Shown here: piece by piece, positions 27,016 to 35,327 of the stretch
Layout: each line of letters starts with the position of its first letter
Numbering within the stretch: position 1 is the stretch's first letter
Assembly: GCF_005877885.1 (NCBI RefSeq)
Contig: NZ_VCHY01000016.1
Location: forward strand, 78,183 to 142,182
DNA: 64,000 nucleotides
Source of the DNA: Labilibacter sediminis
GTDB lineage: Bacteria > Bacteroidota > Bacteroidia > Bacteroidales > Marinilabiliaceae
Direction of reading: 5' to 3'
The notes under the pieces: model-generated
What the model was told of the DNA's origin: nothing
Databases searched by the model: none
Seen by the model: only the letters and a program-made list of their open reading frames with translations
Translations under genes and position numbers: made by a program

Positions 27016-27678
27016 TTATATTCTACGTAAGATTAGCCATGTAGGCCATTTTATACTTTTGTATGTTTTACCTGATGTGGTTGAAATAGCCATTTGCACC
27101 AACTTATATTCATCTAAGTTATCAATGTTTGTATAAAACTTTTGTGCATCAATGGTAAAACGCTGACCAGTGCCCGGAGTTAGTGTTAACGGAAAATAGT
27201 TAAGACCTCCAATGTTTTTAATGACAAACTCTCTTTTTTGAGATCCTTTAAAAAAGGCAATGGATGGGTTATTAAAAGATATACTTTTGTCGGTTTTATT
27301 CAGCAAAAATATTTTTATGACTAAATTTCCATTTGTTTTATTTTTAAGGTGAATCACTCTAAAAATTAGAACTCTGGGGAATGCTTTTTCGAGCAAACCA
27401 AAACGTTTGGCCACAAAAAATCCAAGCACTGCTATGGCCATAAGCATTAAAGTACCAAAGTCATTGTCGTTACCATTGGGTGTTGGATTTTCAGGTATCT
27501 GAACCACTGAGTTATCGGAAGGTAACGAGGTGACATCTTCTATGGCTACTTCCCCTGTTGCTACCGGAGGTTTAGCACCATAGCTGCATACCTGCAATAA
27601 CAAAGCAATACCTAAAAGTAAATATATAATAAGCCTGTTTTTTTTCAGGAAGCTTAAGAAGTCGTTTAATTGTTTCAC
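27016..27678 (-). CDS. Hypothetical membrane protein with C-terminal beta domain
   Basis: A 220-residue protein not recognised. Two hydrophobic segments are seen: residues 13-30 (NRLIIYLLLGIALLLQVC) and about 72-88 (LMLMAIAVLGFFVAKRFG), with a Pro/Val-rich acidic loop between; the rest (VIHLKNKTNGNLVIKIFLLNKTDKSI onward) looks like an immunoglobulin-like beta domain facing the periplasm. Its first four bases overlap the stop of the 27675-28067 gene. A role in the same unit as the tlpA-like gene is possible. Confidence 0.6.
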   Translation of the reverse strand: MKQLNDFLSFLKKNRLIIYLLLGIALLLQVCSYGAKPPVATGEVAIEDVTSLPSDNSVVQIPENPTPNGNDNDFGTLMLMAIAVLGFFVAKRFGLLEKAFPRVLIFRVIHLKNKTNGNLVIKIFLLNKTDKSISFNNPSIAFFKGSQKREFVIKNIGGLNYFPLTLTPGTGQRFTIDAQKFYTNIDNLDEYKLVQMAISTTSGKTYKSIKWPTWLILRRI

Positions 27679-28067
27679 TTTTTCTTGTTTTCGGGGAATG
27701 GGAGCATTCCCTTATAGTTAATATAAAATTCGCCGCCAACTTTTGGCTTCGACATTTCTTCTTCGGTTTGTCCATTGGCATCGGCAATCCCAACGCTGGC
27801 ATACCAGCATTTAGCATTGTGCTTTTTACCCAATTCTTTTACCTGAACAATAACTTCAGGGAGAATGATTCCCATTTCTGGATAAAAACCGGTTTTAACG
27901 ACAATCATATGGAATTGATCATCTTTTTTTGCTAAAAATTGTGGATTAACGTCAATTTCTTTTCTAACGTTTAAAACCTCATATCCTTTGTCTACTAAAT
28001 CTTTATAAACTACTTTAATTCCTAAGAAGTGTAATTCTTCAAGATTCATTGCTTTTCCTTCTTCCAT
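27675..28067 (-). CDS. Conserved hypothetical, possible degenerate nuclease-like fold
   Basis: A 130-residue acidic soluble protein, unrecognised. GYEVLNVRKEIDVNPQFLAKKDDQFHMIVVK recalls the order of the PD-(D/E)xK nuclease core, but the acidic residue before the Lys is Val, so catalysis is unlikely if the resemblance is real. An alternative start, MNLEELHF, lies six codons in. It opens the minus-strand run to ogt, all with tight or overlapping spacing. Confidence 0.5.
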   Translation of the reverse strand: MEEGKAMNLEELHFLGIKVVYKDLVDKGYEVLNVRKEIDVNPQFLAKKDDQFHMIVVKTGFYPEMGIILPEVIVQVKELGKKHNAKCWYASVGIADANGQTEEEMSKPKVGGEFYINYKGMLPFPENKKK

Positions 28068-28153
28068 ACTATATCAAAATTACAGAAGGCAAAATTGGGA
28101 AAAATCAACGTAATTATTTCATCTAAACGAGATAATATCTGGTAAATAAGATA

Positions 28154-28870
28154 TTAATCGTTATCAATCGTAAAAATAAAAGTAGAATTAGGGTATTCAG
28201 GTAACAAATCTTGCTGTATTGATTGTTCCAGCGTTTTAATGGCTTTTATGCATTGAGGGCTCATTTTATTGTTTTCCAGGTTTATTTGTATATGATAGGT
28301 ATACTGGCAGTTTTTATGCTTTTGTGCATTATTGGCCGATTTTAAAATGAGTCTTTTTAGATCGTAAAGGATTCGCTCTTCATTATGATGACAAATAGAA
28401 AAGCTTACGGAAGGGCATTTTATGGTGCTTTCCTCTCTTTTCTTCACCTCATAAGTACTTTCTTTAATATTTGGAGAGATAATGGGATAAAATATGTTTC
28501 CTTCAAGAGAATAGAATTGTAAATCACCAACAGCACTGTGGGTATAAGGATCAACCATTTGAATATAAACCAAACCCTGGTCAATCAGTTTATGAAAACC
28601 CTGATAAATAAAATATGAGATGTCATGATCTTCTTTATGTGTATTGATTAGGTTGGCTAAAATAAATGCTTCGGAATTAAATTCATTAATGGTTTGTTTT
28701 ATAAACTCGGGATTGGATTTTTCTATGGGATGAAGAATAATTTTACCAAAATTAGAACGTATAAATAATTGATTTTTTTGATGGTTTTCGGTTTTGTAAT
28801 CGTTTAACAACGTGGTGTTAGTGCTTTTTATAAGTTGGTTAAGTATAACTGCTGCTTTGAAGAATTCCAT
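28154..28870 (-). CDS. Hypothetical protein divergent from a two-component system
   Basis: A 238-residue soluble protein without a signal peptide that I cannot assign. It starts FKAAVILNQLIKSTN, has mixed helix and strand, a short SFSICHHNEERILYDLKRLIL stretch and a Ser/Pro-rich end (PEYPNSTFIFTIDND). Transcribed away from the kinase gene at 29022, with 151 bases between the starts, a layout that would fit regulation by the adjacent response regulator, but no site could be confirmed. Confidence 0.5.
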   Translation of the reverse strand: MEFFKAAVILNQLIKSTNTTLLNDYKTENHQKNQLFIRSNFGKIILHPIEKSNPEFIKQTINEFNSEAFILANLINTHKEDHDISYFIYQGFHKLIDQGLVYIQMVDPYTHSAVGDLQFYSLEGNIFYPIISPNIKESTYEVKKREESTIKCPSVSFSICHHNEERILYDLKRLILKSANNAQKHKNCQYTYHIQINLENNKMSPQCIKAIKTLEQSIQQDLLPEYPNSTFIFTIDND

Positions 28871-29021
28871 AAACTTGGTTGATTTATTTATTCTTAAATT
28901 AATTAAAAATGAGAACTTTTCCCATTTGATGTGCTTTTTAATTGGGTGATATATGGAATAGTTAATTTCATAAACCAGACTTTTTTTATCTTGCTATAAT
29001 TTAAATAAAGAGAGATACCAA

Positions 29022-30746
29022 ATGCTAAAGAGAATCCGTAATCTGAGTATCAGATCGAAAATTGCGTTAATGCTAAATACCTTTGCCTTATTTATCATTG
29101 CGTCCATATCGGTGGTGTTGGCTCAGCAATTTAAGGGAGCATTACAGGATCGTATTATGCTGCAATTATCTTCTATCCGGCATTTAAAAACCATTCAGAT
29201 TCAAAAAATACTCGATGGTCATATTCGGGAAATAAACACAATGCTCACGCATATTGATGACAGCGATTACCTGGATGCATTGGCTATGGATCAATTGGTA
29301 CATATCGATTCTATTGTGATTAACCATGAGTTGTCCGAACAGATTGTTTTAGAAAATGATTCTATACTTATTGAAGATATCAGTGCTGAAATTAATGATG
29401 CACGGTTACACCTGGTGTATCATTTAGCTCATCAGAAATTGATTTACAGTTTTTACTCTTCGCCGCAATCCATACAAAATGTATTATACGAAAGAACAGG
29501 AATGGGTGAAAGTGGCGAAACTTATATAGTGGGTGAAGATGGCTATTTAAGAACGCAATCACGATTTTTAATAGACACGATTCCTACCTTAATAAATAGT
29601 AAAACAGAAGCGTTTATTGCAACACAAAATAAAAACAACGGTGTAATCAGGCATCTTGATTATCGTGGAATTGAGGTTTTTAGTTCTTATGCTTCATTTC
29701 ATTATCATGGCTTAAAATGGGTTATTCTTTCCGAAATTGATGTAGACGAGGCCTTGCTTCCTTTAAAGGTGATGGAGCGCAGAATTTATATTATTTCGGC
29801 ATTGATAGCCATTGTTATTTTTCTGCTTTCCAGCGGTTTGGCCTGGTATATTGTAAATCCTGTATTAAAAGTTCAAAAAGCACTTCATCATATTTCAAGA
29901 GGGGAGAAAACAACAATACCGCAGTACCACCCAAAGGATGAGATTGGTAATTTATTCACCACCCTTGAATCGTTAATTCACAATACCGAAGAGATTATTG
30001 GCTTTGCCAATCATATAGCAGCAGGTAATTTAAACCAAAGCATGGTGCCTCGCAGCTCTGATGACCGACTGGTGGGCAGTTTGAATAATATGAAGGATCA
30101 ACTGGTTGAGATACAGGAGAGAGAACGTCAGGTTCAGGCACGTAGTCAACGGTTATTAATGGCTGGAGAAGAAAAAGAACGGAGTCGTTTAAGTAAGGAA
30201 TTACATGATAGTATTGGGCCATTATTGACAAACTTAAAGCTGCTGCTTTTGCAGGATGATACGGAAAAAAGTATGGTGCAGGAACGTGTGCAGTATTTGA
30301 TTGAAGAGGTACGGAAGATTTCTGTAAATCTGATGCCGTCAGTATTAAAAGATTTTGGTTTGACTGCGGCAACGCAAAGTTTTATTGATCTTTTGCCCAA
30401 AACAGATGCATATCAGATATCTTTTTCTTTTGATCGCGATCAGCATTCGAAGATTCCTCTGGATTTGGCACTCAATGCTTTCAGAATTATCCAGGAATCA
30501 ATAAATAACGCTATTAAACATGCTAAGGCATCGGAGATTAAACTATCTATAACCGAGTTTGTTGATCAGGTAAATATTTATATTGCCGACAATGGGGTAG
30601 GATTTGATAAGGATAATGTGAGCTTTGGAAATGGATTAATCAATATTAAAGAACGCGTTCATATGTTTAACGGGCATTTAGATATTACTTCGGATAGAAA
30701 CGGAACAGTTATTGAAATCGAGTTTGAAACAAAACAGTTACCATGA
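29022..30746 (+). CDS. Sensor histidine kinase with HAMP (NarX/DesK type)
   Basis: A 574-residue inner-membrane sensor. Helix 1 is at residues 13-34 (KIALMLNTFALFIIASISVVLAQQF); an extracytoplasmic segment of about 210 residues (Cache-like: GESGETYIVGEDGYLRTQSR) follows; helix 2 is at about 247-270; then a HAMP linker. The HisKA_3 box ERSRLSKELHDSIGPLLTNLK puts the phosphorylated His at 395. The HATPase N box INNAIKHAKAS and G box DNGVGFDKDN follow. Its last four bases overlap the response regulator gene, so the two form a pair. The ligand is unknown. Confidence 0.93.
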   Translation: MLKRIRNLSIRSKIALMLNTFALFIIASISVVLAQQFKGALQDRIMLQLSSIRHLKTIQIQKILDGHIREINTMLTHIDDSDYLDALAMDQLVHIDSIVINHELSEQIVLENDSILIEDISAEINDARLHLVYHLAHQKLIYSFYSSPQSIQNVLYERTGMGESGETYIVGEDGYLRTQSRFLIDTIPTLINSKTEAFIATQNKNNGVIRHLDYRGIEVFSSYASFHYHGLKWVILSEIDVDEALLPLKVMERRIYIISALIAIVIFLLSSGLAWYIVNPVLKVQKALHHISRGEKTTIPQYHPKDEIGNLFTTLESLIHNTEEIIGFANHIAAGNLNQSMVPRSSDDRLVGSLNNMKDQLVEIQERERQVQARSQRLLMAGEEKERSRLSKELHDSIGPLLTNLKLLLLQDDTEKSMVQERVQYLIEEVRKISVNLMPSVLKDFGLTAATQSFIDLLPKTDAYQISFSFDRDQHSKIPLDLALNAFRIIQESINNAIKHAKASEIKLSITEFVDQVNIYIADNGVGFDKDNVSFGNGLINIKERVHMFNGHLDITSDRNGTVIEIEFETKQLP

Positions 30747-31363
30747 TTAGAGTAAGTATTACCGACGACCACGATTTATTCAGGAGTGGTATTGCTATGT
30801 TGCTGGAAAGATCTGAAAATATTCAGGTGGTTCATCAAACGCCATCGGCTACAGATTTATTGGAAAAACTAAAGGAAGAAACCGTGGATGTAGCTTTGTT
30901 AGATATTTCTATGGTTGAAGTCAACGGTTTGGATGCTTTGCTTTTAATAAAAGAGTCGTTTCCTCAAGTTCGGTGTATTGTTTTAACCATGCATAACGAG
31001 GGGCAATATGTGGTTAAGGCCATTCGGAATGGAGCCTGGGGTTATTTGCTTAAAGATTGTGATCCGCAGGAATTAAATCAAGCCATAATGCAAGTTTATA
31101 ATGGTAAAAAGCACTTTAACAGTGATGTTTCTCACCTGATGATTGAAGCGGTAAATGCCGAAGCCAATACCAAAGATATATCTAAGCGTGAGAAAGAAGT
31201 TTTACAATTGGTTGCAAAGGGATTAACTACCAAGGAAATTGCCGAAAAATTATTTGTTAGCAAACGAACCATAGAAACCCATCGAAGCAATATCTTAAAA
31301 AAGCTGGATGTACAAAATACCGCTGAATTAATTACCAAAGCCACACAATTAGGTTTGTTATAG
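30743..31363 (+). CDS. NarL/FixJ-family response regulator
   Basis: A 206-residue regulator: receiver domain with acidic pair D8-D9, phosphoacceptor Asp54 (VALLDISM), Thr near VLTMHN, Lys in YLLKDCD; then a LuxR-type helix-turn-helix (KREKEVLQLVAKGLTTKEIAEKLFVSKRTIETHRSNILKKL). The ATG overlaps the kinase stop by four bases. It probably controls genes near or within this region; the target is unknown. No terminator is clear after it. Confidence 0.95.
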   Translation: MIRVSITDDHDLFRSGIAMLLERSENIQVVHQTPSATDLLEKLKEETVDVALLDISMVEVNGLDALLLIKESFPQVRCIVLTMHNEGQYVVKAIRNGAWGYLLKDCDPQELNQAIMQVYNGKKHFNSDVSHLMIEAVNAEANTKDISKREKEVLQLVAKGLTTKEIAEKLFVSKRTIETHRSNILKKLDVQNTAELITKATQLGLL

Positions 31364-31831
31364 GTGTACTACAACTAAGCTTTCAGCTATTAAGAGTTTA
31401 AGGAATAATTTGGAGCTGTAAATCATAAAGTGGGATGGCCAGAGCAATAATCCGGGCCAGTGGTAGGAAAGAGGTCTTCAAGGGCGCACTTGAGGAGGGT
31501 GTGGGTTAGCAGGAATTGAAGATCGATGTGGGCAGGAGGATTCTATTGGTCTAGACTTTTTTGCGTCCTTTTTGTGGCGATGACAAAAAGGACGTAGGGT
31601 TTGGGACAACGTCCCTAATATTAGTTGAATTCAACAAATGAGTTTCTTGGCATATATACATTGACTGTAATTTACGGCCCTTTAATATGTTAAGTTTTAA
31701 AGGTTATCCGTATAAATACGTAGTCCAACTTCAGAATATATCGGTACTGCAAAATACCAAAATAGCGGAATTGATGCGCCTATACCTATAAGCTACTTTT
31801 ACATCAGTAAAAACAATCAACAAAAGTAGTT
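31364..31831. other. Intergenic region with GC-rich non-coding stretch
   Basis: A 468-base gap with no convincing gene. 31430-31560 is visibly richer in G than its surroundings and carries no long frame. It is followed by CGTCCTTTTTG (31564-31574) repeated inverted as CAAAAAGGACG (31584-31594) around a nine-base loop. This hairpin-type sequence looks like an inserted or dispersed element; I recall near-identical CGTCCTTTTTG stretches in other Bacteroidota genomes but could not check. Confidence 0.5.
31564..31594. repeat. Perfect 11-bp inverted repeat
   Basis: CGTCCTTTTTG and CAAAAAGGACG are exact reverse complements separated by TGGCGATGA. There is no T-run of note, so it is not a clear terminator. 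It lies at the right edge of the GC-rich stretch between the response regulator and the small secreted protein. Confidence 0.55.
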
Positions 31832-32164
31832 ATGAAGAATTTATTGATCATTGTATGCTTAGGTATTTCAACATTAGTATTTTCCCAAGAGCAAACAAAA
31901 AGAGTATACGGACCAAAAGCTAAAAATGAGCGGGTATGGATAAATAAAGCCAATACAAGCACAGTGGTTACAAACGATAACGAACGCGTTACCGGAGGTG
32001 AGGCTAAAAACAACAAGACTTGGGCAAAAAATTACAATAAGTCAGAAACTACTGCAGTAACAACCAATGAAGAAAAGAAATCAGTAAAAGGTCCTAATGC
32101 CAAAAACTATGTGGTGTATAAAAGAAATAACAATACAGATATAAAAGAAGGGCAGGATCAGTAG
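31832..32164 (+). CDS. Small secreted triple-repeat protein
   Basis: A 110-residue protein with a clear signal peptide (MKNLLIIVCLGISTLVFS, cut before QEQT). The mature part is three copies of a unit of about 30 residues, each opening R/S-V-x-G-x-x-AKN and containing an aromatic residue 3-4 later: RVYGPKAKNERVW, RVTGGEAKNNKTW, SVKGPNAKNYVVY. The linkers are Thr/Asn/Lys-rich. No enzyme motif is present. Stand-alone; a TACTTTTA box at 31794-31801 is a weak promoter candidate. Function unknown; related AKN-repeat proteins may exist in marine Bacteroidota. Confidence 0.8.
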   Translation: MKNLLIIVCLGISTLVFSQEQTKRVYGPKAKNERVWINKANTSTVVTNDNERVTGGEAKNNKTWAKNYNKSETTAVTTNEEKKSVKGPNAKNYVVYKRNNNTDIKEGQDQ

Positions 32165-32411
32165 TTGGTTCAAACAAGAGAACAGAAGTGTTAAAGTTTT
32201 AATAACTATTAGCTCCTTGCTGTTAGCTGTTGGTTATTAATTGAAAAGCGCCAGTATGCAATAAAAGTAGAGTAAGGAACATGGAGAAAGCAGAAAGTTG
32301 AGGGGTGGAAAGGTATGAAGGTGAAAATAACGCATATTCAATCCTCCAGCAAGTATAATAAGTTGTTTCATATTGTTTGTATTGTACTAAGAGCTGACAG
32401 CTAATAGCCAA
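32165..32411. other. Gap upstream of the bio leader ORF with TTAGCTG-type tracts
   Basis: 247 bases without a gene. CTATTAGCTCCTTGCTGTTAGCTG (32203-32226, given here in two parts: CTATTAGCTCC, TTGCTGTTAGCTG) and GAGCTGACAGCTAATAG near 32391 are roughly complementary and could pair over a long distance. TATTGTTTG at 32371-32379 is one base longer than a TAnnTTTG promoter box. No riboswitch motif recognised. Confidence 0.4.
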
Positions 32412-32798
32412 ATGTGTTGTATAACAAAAACATTAATTTCTGCCATATCATTTTTTCTATTAGTTTTGCATCCGATGAATCACAAGCATATACATAAATC
32501 ACAAGCTCTTGGTAAACTTCATTTTAAGCAATGGAGCAATAAGGGGTATGCTGCATTTTGCTCAATGGGTAAAGTGGTTCATATTGGTAAATTGGCTGTT
32601 TCACTTGCACAGTGGATTGGGAATATAATAGAGCATGTGGAAGAGAGACTTCTCTTATGTATAGATCGAGATGTAGATGAAACAGCGGAGGAGTTGCTTG
32701 AACAAGATATGTTGCAAGCAATACCTGTAGTCGTGAACACTCAAAAAGGGTGTGGTGCTGAAGTAATTGTAAATAGTAAAAATATAAACTGCCGCTAA
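32412..32798 (+). CDS. Leader ORF before bioB, unknown function
   Basis: A 128-codon frame. The first 21 residues are hydrophobic (SAISFFLLVLHP); an internal ATG at 32475 gives MNHKHIHKSQ. The core LGKLHFKQWSNKGYAAFCSMGKVVHIGKLAVSLAQ has the look of a conserved pattern (W-S-x-K-x-Y-A-x-F-x-S-x-G-x-x-V-x-I-G) that I associate, unverified, with N-termini of vitamin-related TonB-dependent receptors in Bacteroidales, though no barrel follows. Its TAA at 32796-32798 lies inside the 5' arm of the terminator before bioB. It could be a regulatory leader or a receptor remnant. Confidence 0.6.
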   Translation: MCCITKTLISAISFFLLVLHPMNHKHIHKSQALGKLHFKQWSNKGYAAFCSMGKVVHIGKLAVSLAQWIGNIIEHVEERLLLCIDRDVDETAEELLEQDMLQAIPVVVNTQKGCGAEVIVNSKNINCR

Positions 32799-32831
32799 TT
32801 GGAGATATTCTCCGGTTAGCGGCTTTTTTTT
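32791..32831 (+). terminator. Terminator/attenuator between leader ORF and bioB
   Basis: GCCGCTAA (32791-32798) pairs perfectly with TTAGCGGC (32816-32823), with an inner GGAG/CTCC stem, followed by eight T (32824-32831). The stop codon of the leader ORF is the last triplet of the 5' arm, and the bioB ATG is only eight bases past the T-run. Placement this tight makes it a probable attenuator of the bio operon rather than a simple end-of-gene signal. Confidence 0.85.
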
Positions 32832-32838
32832 GTTTGTT

Positions 32839-33822
32839 ATGGTAAATGAGTTAAAAAACAAAGTATTGGCAGGTGGTTCTATCACCGAACAGGAAGCCTT
32901 GCAATTGATGAATGCTGAAGATAAAGAAGCTCTTTATTCTGCAGCCAACGAGATTCGCCTTCATTTTAAGGGAAATAAAATGGAAATGTGCAGCATCTTA
33001 AATGCAAAATCGGGTAAATGTACACAGGATTGTAAATGGTGTTCACAGTCGATGTTTCATAAAACAAATGTAGAAGAGTATGAGTTGGTAGATTTAAAGG
33101 TTGCAGAACAGCAAGCCAAGGAAAATGCTGAAAAAGGCGTGCATAAGTTTTCATTGGTAACAAGCGGCAGATCCATCTCTAATAAAAACCTCGATCAGCT
33201 TTGTGGTGTGTATAAAAAAATTCAAAAAAGCACACCGATCCATCTTTGTGCTTCCATGGGATTATTGAACAGGTCGCAACTTGAAAAGCTTAAGGAATCG
33301 GGCGTTGAGCATTATCACTGTAATATAGAGACGGCACCTTCTTTCTTCCCAGAGGTGGTTTCTTCGCATTCAATTGAAGAAAAATTCAGAACTATTCGTT
33401 ATGCTCAGGAATTAGGTATGGGTGTTTGTTCCGGTGGAATTATAGGTATGGGCGAAAGCATGGAGCAACGCGTTGAAATGGCTTTTACCTTAAGAGAGTT
33501 GGATATTGAGTCTATTCCAATTAATATTTTAACACCTGTTGAAGGAGCAAGTTTAAAAGTAGACGGGCCGCTAAGTGATGATGAGGTGCTAACGACCTTT
33601 GCTTTATTCCGTTTTATTAACCCAACAGCCAATATCCGTTTGGCGGGTGGACGTAATTTAATTGCTCATATTCAGGATAAGGCCTTGGCTTCCGGGGTAA
33701 GTGCTGCTTTGGTAGGAGATTATTTAACTACCATTGGTACAAATATTAACCAGGATAAAGAACTTTTTGAAAAGGCAGGTTTTAACCTTGGAGAGCATAA
33801 ATGTAAACATCAACCCGTGTAG
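32839..33822 (+). CDS. bioB: Biotin synthase
   Basis: A radical-SAM enzyme inserting sulfur into dethiobiotin. In 327 residues the cluster motif GKCTQDCKWCSQS (Cys-x3-Cys-x2-Cys) is clear, as are HYHCNIETAP, CSGGIIGMGES and NPTANIRLAGGRN (with the Arg that binds the second cluster). The start is the ATG at 32839; an in-frame TTG at 32830 lies in the T-run of the terminator and would add three residues. First gene of the biotin operon bioB-A-F-G-C-D. Confidence 0.97.
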   Translation: MVNELKNKVLAGGSITEQEALQLMNAEDKEALYSAANEIRLHFKGNKMEMCSILNAKSGKCTQDCKWCSQSMFHKTNVEEYELVDLKVAEQQAKENAEKGVHKFSLVTSGRSISNKNLDQLCGVYKKIQKSTPIHLCASMGLLNRSQLEKLKESGVEHYHCNIETAPSFFPEVVSSHSIEEKFRTIRYAQELGMGVCSGGIIGMGESMEQRVEMAFTLRELDIESIPINILTPVEGASLKVDGPLSDDEVLTTFALFRFINPTANIRLAGGRNLIAHIQDKALASGVSAALVGDYLTTIGTNINQDKELFEKAGFNLGEHKCKHQPV

Positions 33823-33881
33823 TTGATTTAGTGCTTTAAGTGCTATTTACCCAGGGAAATATCTTTGAAAAGATAATGATA

Positions 33882-33989
33882 TACCACCCCGCCTTTTTGC
33901 ACCCCTCCTAAAATTCAGGAGGGGAGTGTGCGGTGTTTTTCTCCTCCTTTTAAAGGAGGAGTACCACGATGAATGAGTGGGGAGGTGGT
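33882..33989. repeat. Bacteroidota-type composite palindromic element
   Basis: A nested set of palindromes lies between bioB and bioA: ACCACCCC near 33884 is complementary to GGGGAGGTGGT near 33979; inside are CCCCTCCT (33902-33909) / AGGAGGGG (33917-33924) and CTCCTCCTTT (33941-33950) / AAAGGAGGAG (33952-33961). This resembles a widespread intergenic repeat of Bacteroidota that I recall from many genomes, function unknown. It reads open in one frame into bioA, but that upstream extension is not a believable N-terminus. Confidence 0.6.
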
Positions 33990-34031
33990 TGCATTATTAA
34001 AGAAGATTTCCTTGGCAATTTACCAGACAAA

Positions 34032-35327
34032 ATGAACAAACAACAATTATTAGAATACGATAAGGAGCATATATGGCATCCGTATACTTCTACAACAAAT
34101 CCTTTACCCGTTTATGCTGTAGAAAAGGCGGAGCGATGCACTATTCATCTGGCTTCCGGAGAGAAACTGGTGGATGGCATGTCGTCGTGGTGGGCTGCCA
34201 TTCACGGATACAACCATCCTGTTTTAAACCAGGCGGCCGAAAATCAGCTGCAGCAAATGTCGCATATCATGTTTGGTGGCTTAACGCACCAGCCTGCTGT
34301 TGATTTGGCTAAAAAGCTGGTGGAAATAACACCTGAATCTTTACAAAAAGTATTCTTTTCTGATTCAGGATCAGTATCAGTTGAAGTGGCTTTAAAGATG
34401 GCCTTGCAATATTGGTCGAGCAAAGGTATGCCACAAAAAGGGAAATTTGCCACCATTCGCAATGGTTACCATGGCGATACCTGGCATGCTATGTCTGTGT
34501 GCGATCCGGATACGGGGATGCATCATATTTTTAATGGTCGATTGCCTATTCATTATTTTGTGGATCAACCTCAATGCAGGTTTGGCGATGAGTGTACCGA
34601 TGTGGATGTTGCACCATTAGCTGAGCTCTTTGAAAATCATCATACCGAAATTGCAGCATTTATCCTCGAACCCATTGTTCAGGGTGCCGGAGGAATGTGG
34701 TTTTATTCGTCCGGTTATTTGAAAAAAGTGAAAGAACTGTGCGATAAATACAATGTATTGCTTATAGCAGATGAAATAGCCACCGGCTTTGGACGAACGG
34801 GAGAGTTGTTTGCTTGCAACCATGCCCATGTATCCCCGGATATCATGTGTTTGGGGAAAGCCATTACCGGTGGTTATATGAGCTTTGCTGCAACATTGGC
34901 AACCAATGAAGTGGCAGATACTATTAGTAACGGATCGCCTGGTGTTTTTATGCACGGACCAACCTTTATGGGTAATCCTTTGGCCTGTGCCGTAGCTAAT
35001 GCCAGTATTGATTTATTGCTATCGGGTAACTGGCAGCAAAGGGTAAAAGATATAGAGGCACAGCTTATTGCTGAATTGGAGCCTTGCCGTGCCTTGACGA
35101 TTGTCAACGATGTTCGTTGTTTAGGAGCCATAGGTGTTGTGGAATTAACCAAGTCGGTGGATATGGCAGTTATTCAAAAGGCATTTGTTGAAAAAGGCGT
35201 TTGGGTTCGACCATTTGGAAAATTGGTTTACCTCATGCCGCCGTTTGTAATTTCTAAGGCAGAGCTGTCAAAACTGTGTAATGCTTTGTTTGAGGTCATC
35301 AAAGAAACCATGGAGGATACTTTATGA
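34032..35327 (+). CDS. bioA: Adenosylmethionine-8-amino-7-oxononanoate transaminase
   Basis: A PLP class III aminotransferase (431 residues) making 7,8-diaminopelargonate with SAM as amino donor. [16 protein letters not shown] is the BioA-specific start region; [67 protein letters not shown] and [11 protein letters not shown] (PLP Lys) are present. The ATG at 34032 is chosen because the frame upstream (from 33969) is encoded inside a repeat. The bioF ATG overlaps its last four bases. Confidence 0.97.
   Translation: MNKQQLLEYDKEHIWHPYTSTTNPLPVYAVEKAERCTIHLASGEKLVDGMSSWWAAIHGYNHPVLNQAAENQLQQMSHIMFGGLTHQPAVDLAKKLVEITPESLQKVFFSDSGSVSVEVALKMALQYWSSKGMPQKGKFATIRNGYHGDTWHAMSVCDPDTGMHHIFNGRLPIHYFVDQPQCRFGDECTDVDVAPLAELFENHHTEIAAFILEPIVQGAGGMWFYSSGYLKKVKELCDKYNVLLIADEIATGFGRTGELFACNHAHVSPDIMCLGKAITGGYMSFAATLATNEVADTISNGSPGVFMHGPTFMGNPLACAVANASIDLLLSGNWQQRVKDIEAQLIAELEPCRALTIVNDVRCLGAIGVVELTKSVDMAVIQKAFVEKGVWVRPFGKLVYLMPPFVISKAELSKLCNALFEVIKETMEDTL

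Noticed and set aside
32165..32411. Biotin riboswitch or BirA operator upstream of the bio genes
   Set aside because: No riboswitch consensus and no clear TTGTAAAC-type operator pair could be identified by eye; a search is needed before any claim.
33969..34031. 21-residue extension of bioA
   Set aside because: It is encoded by a repeat element and absent from BioA N-termini.
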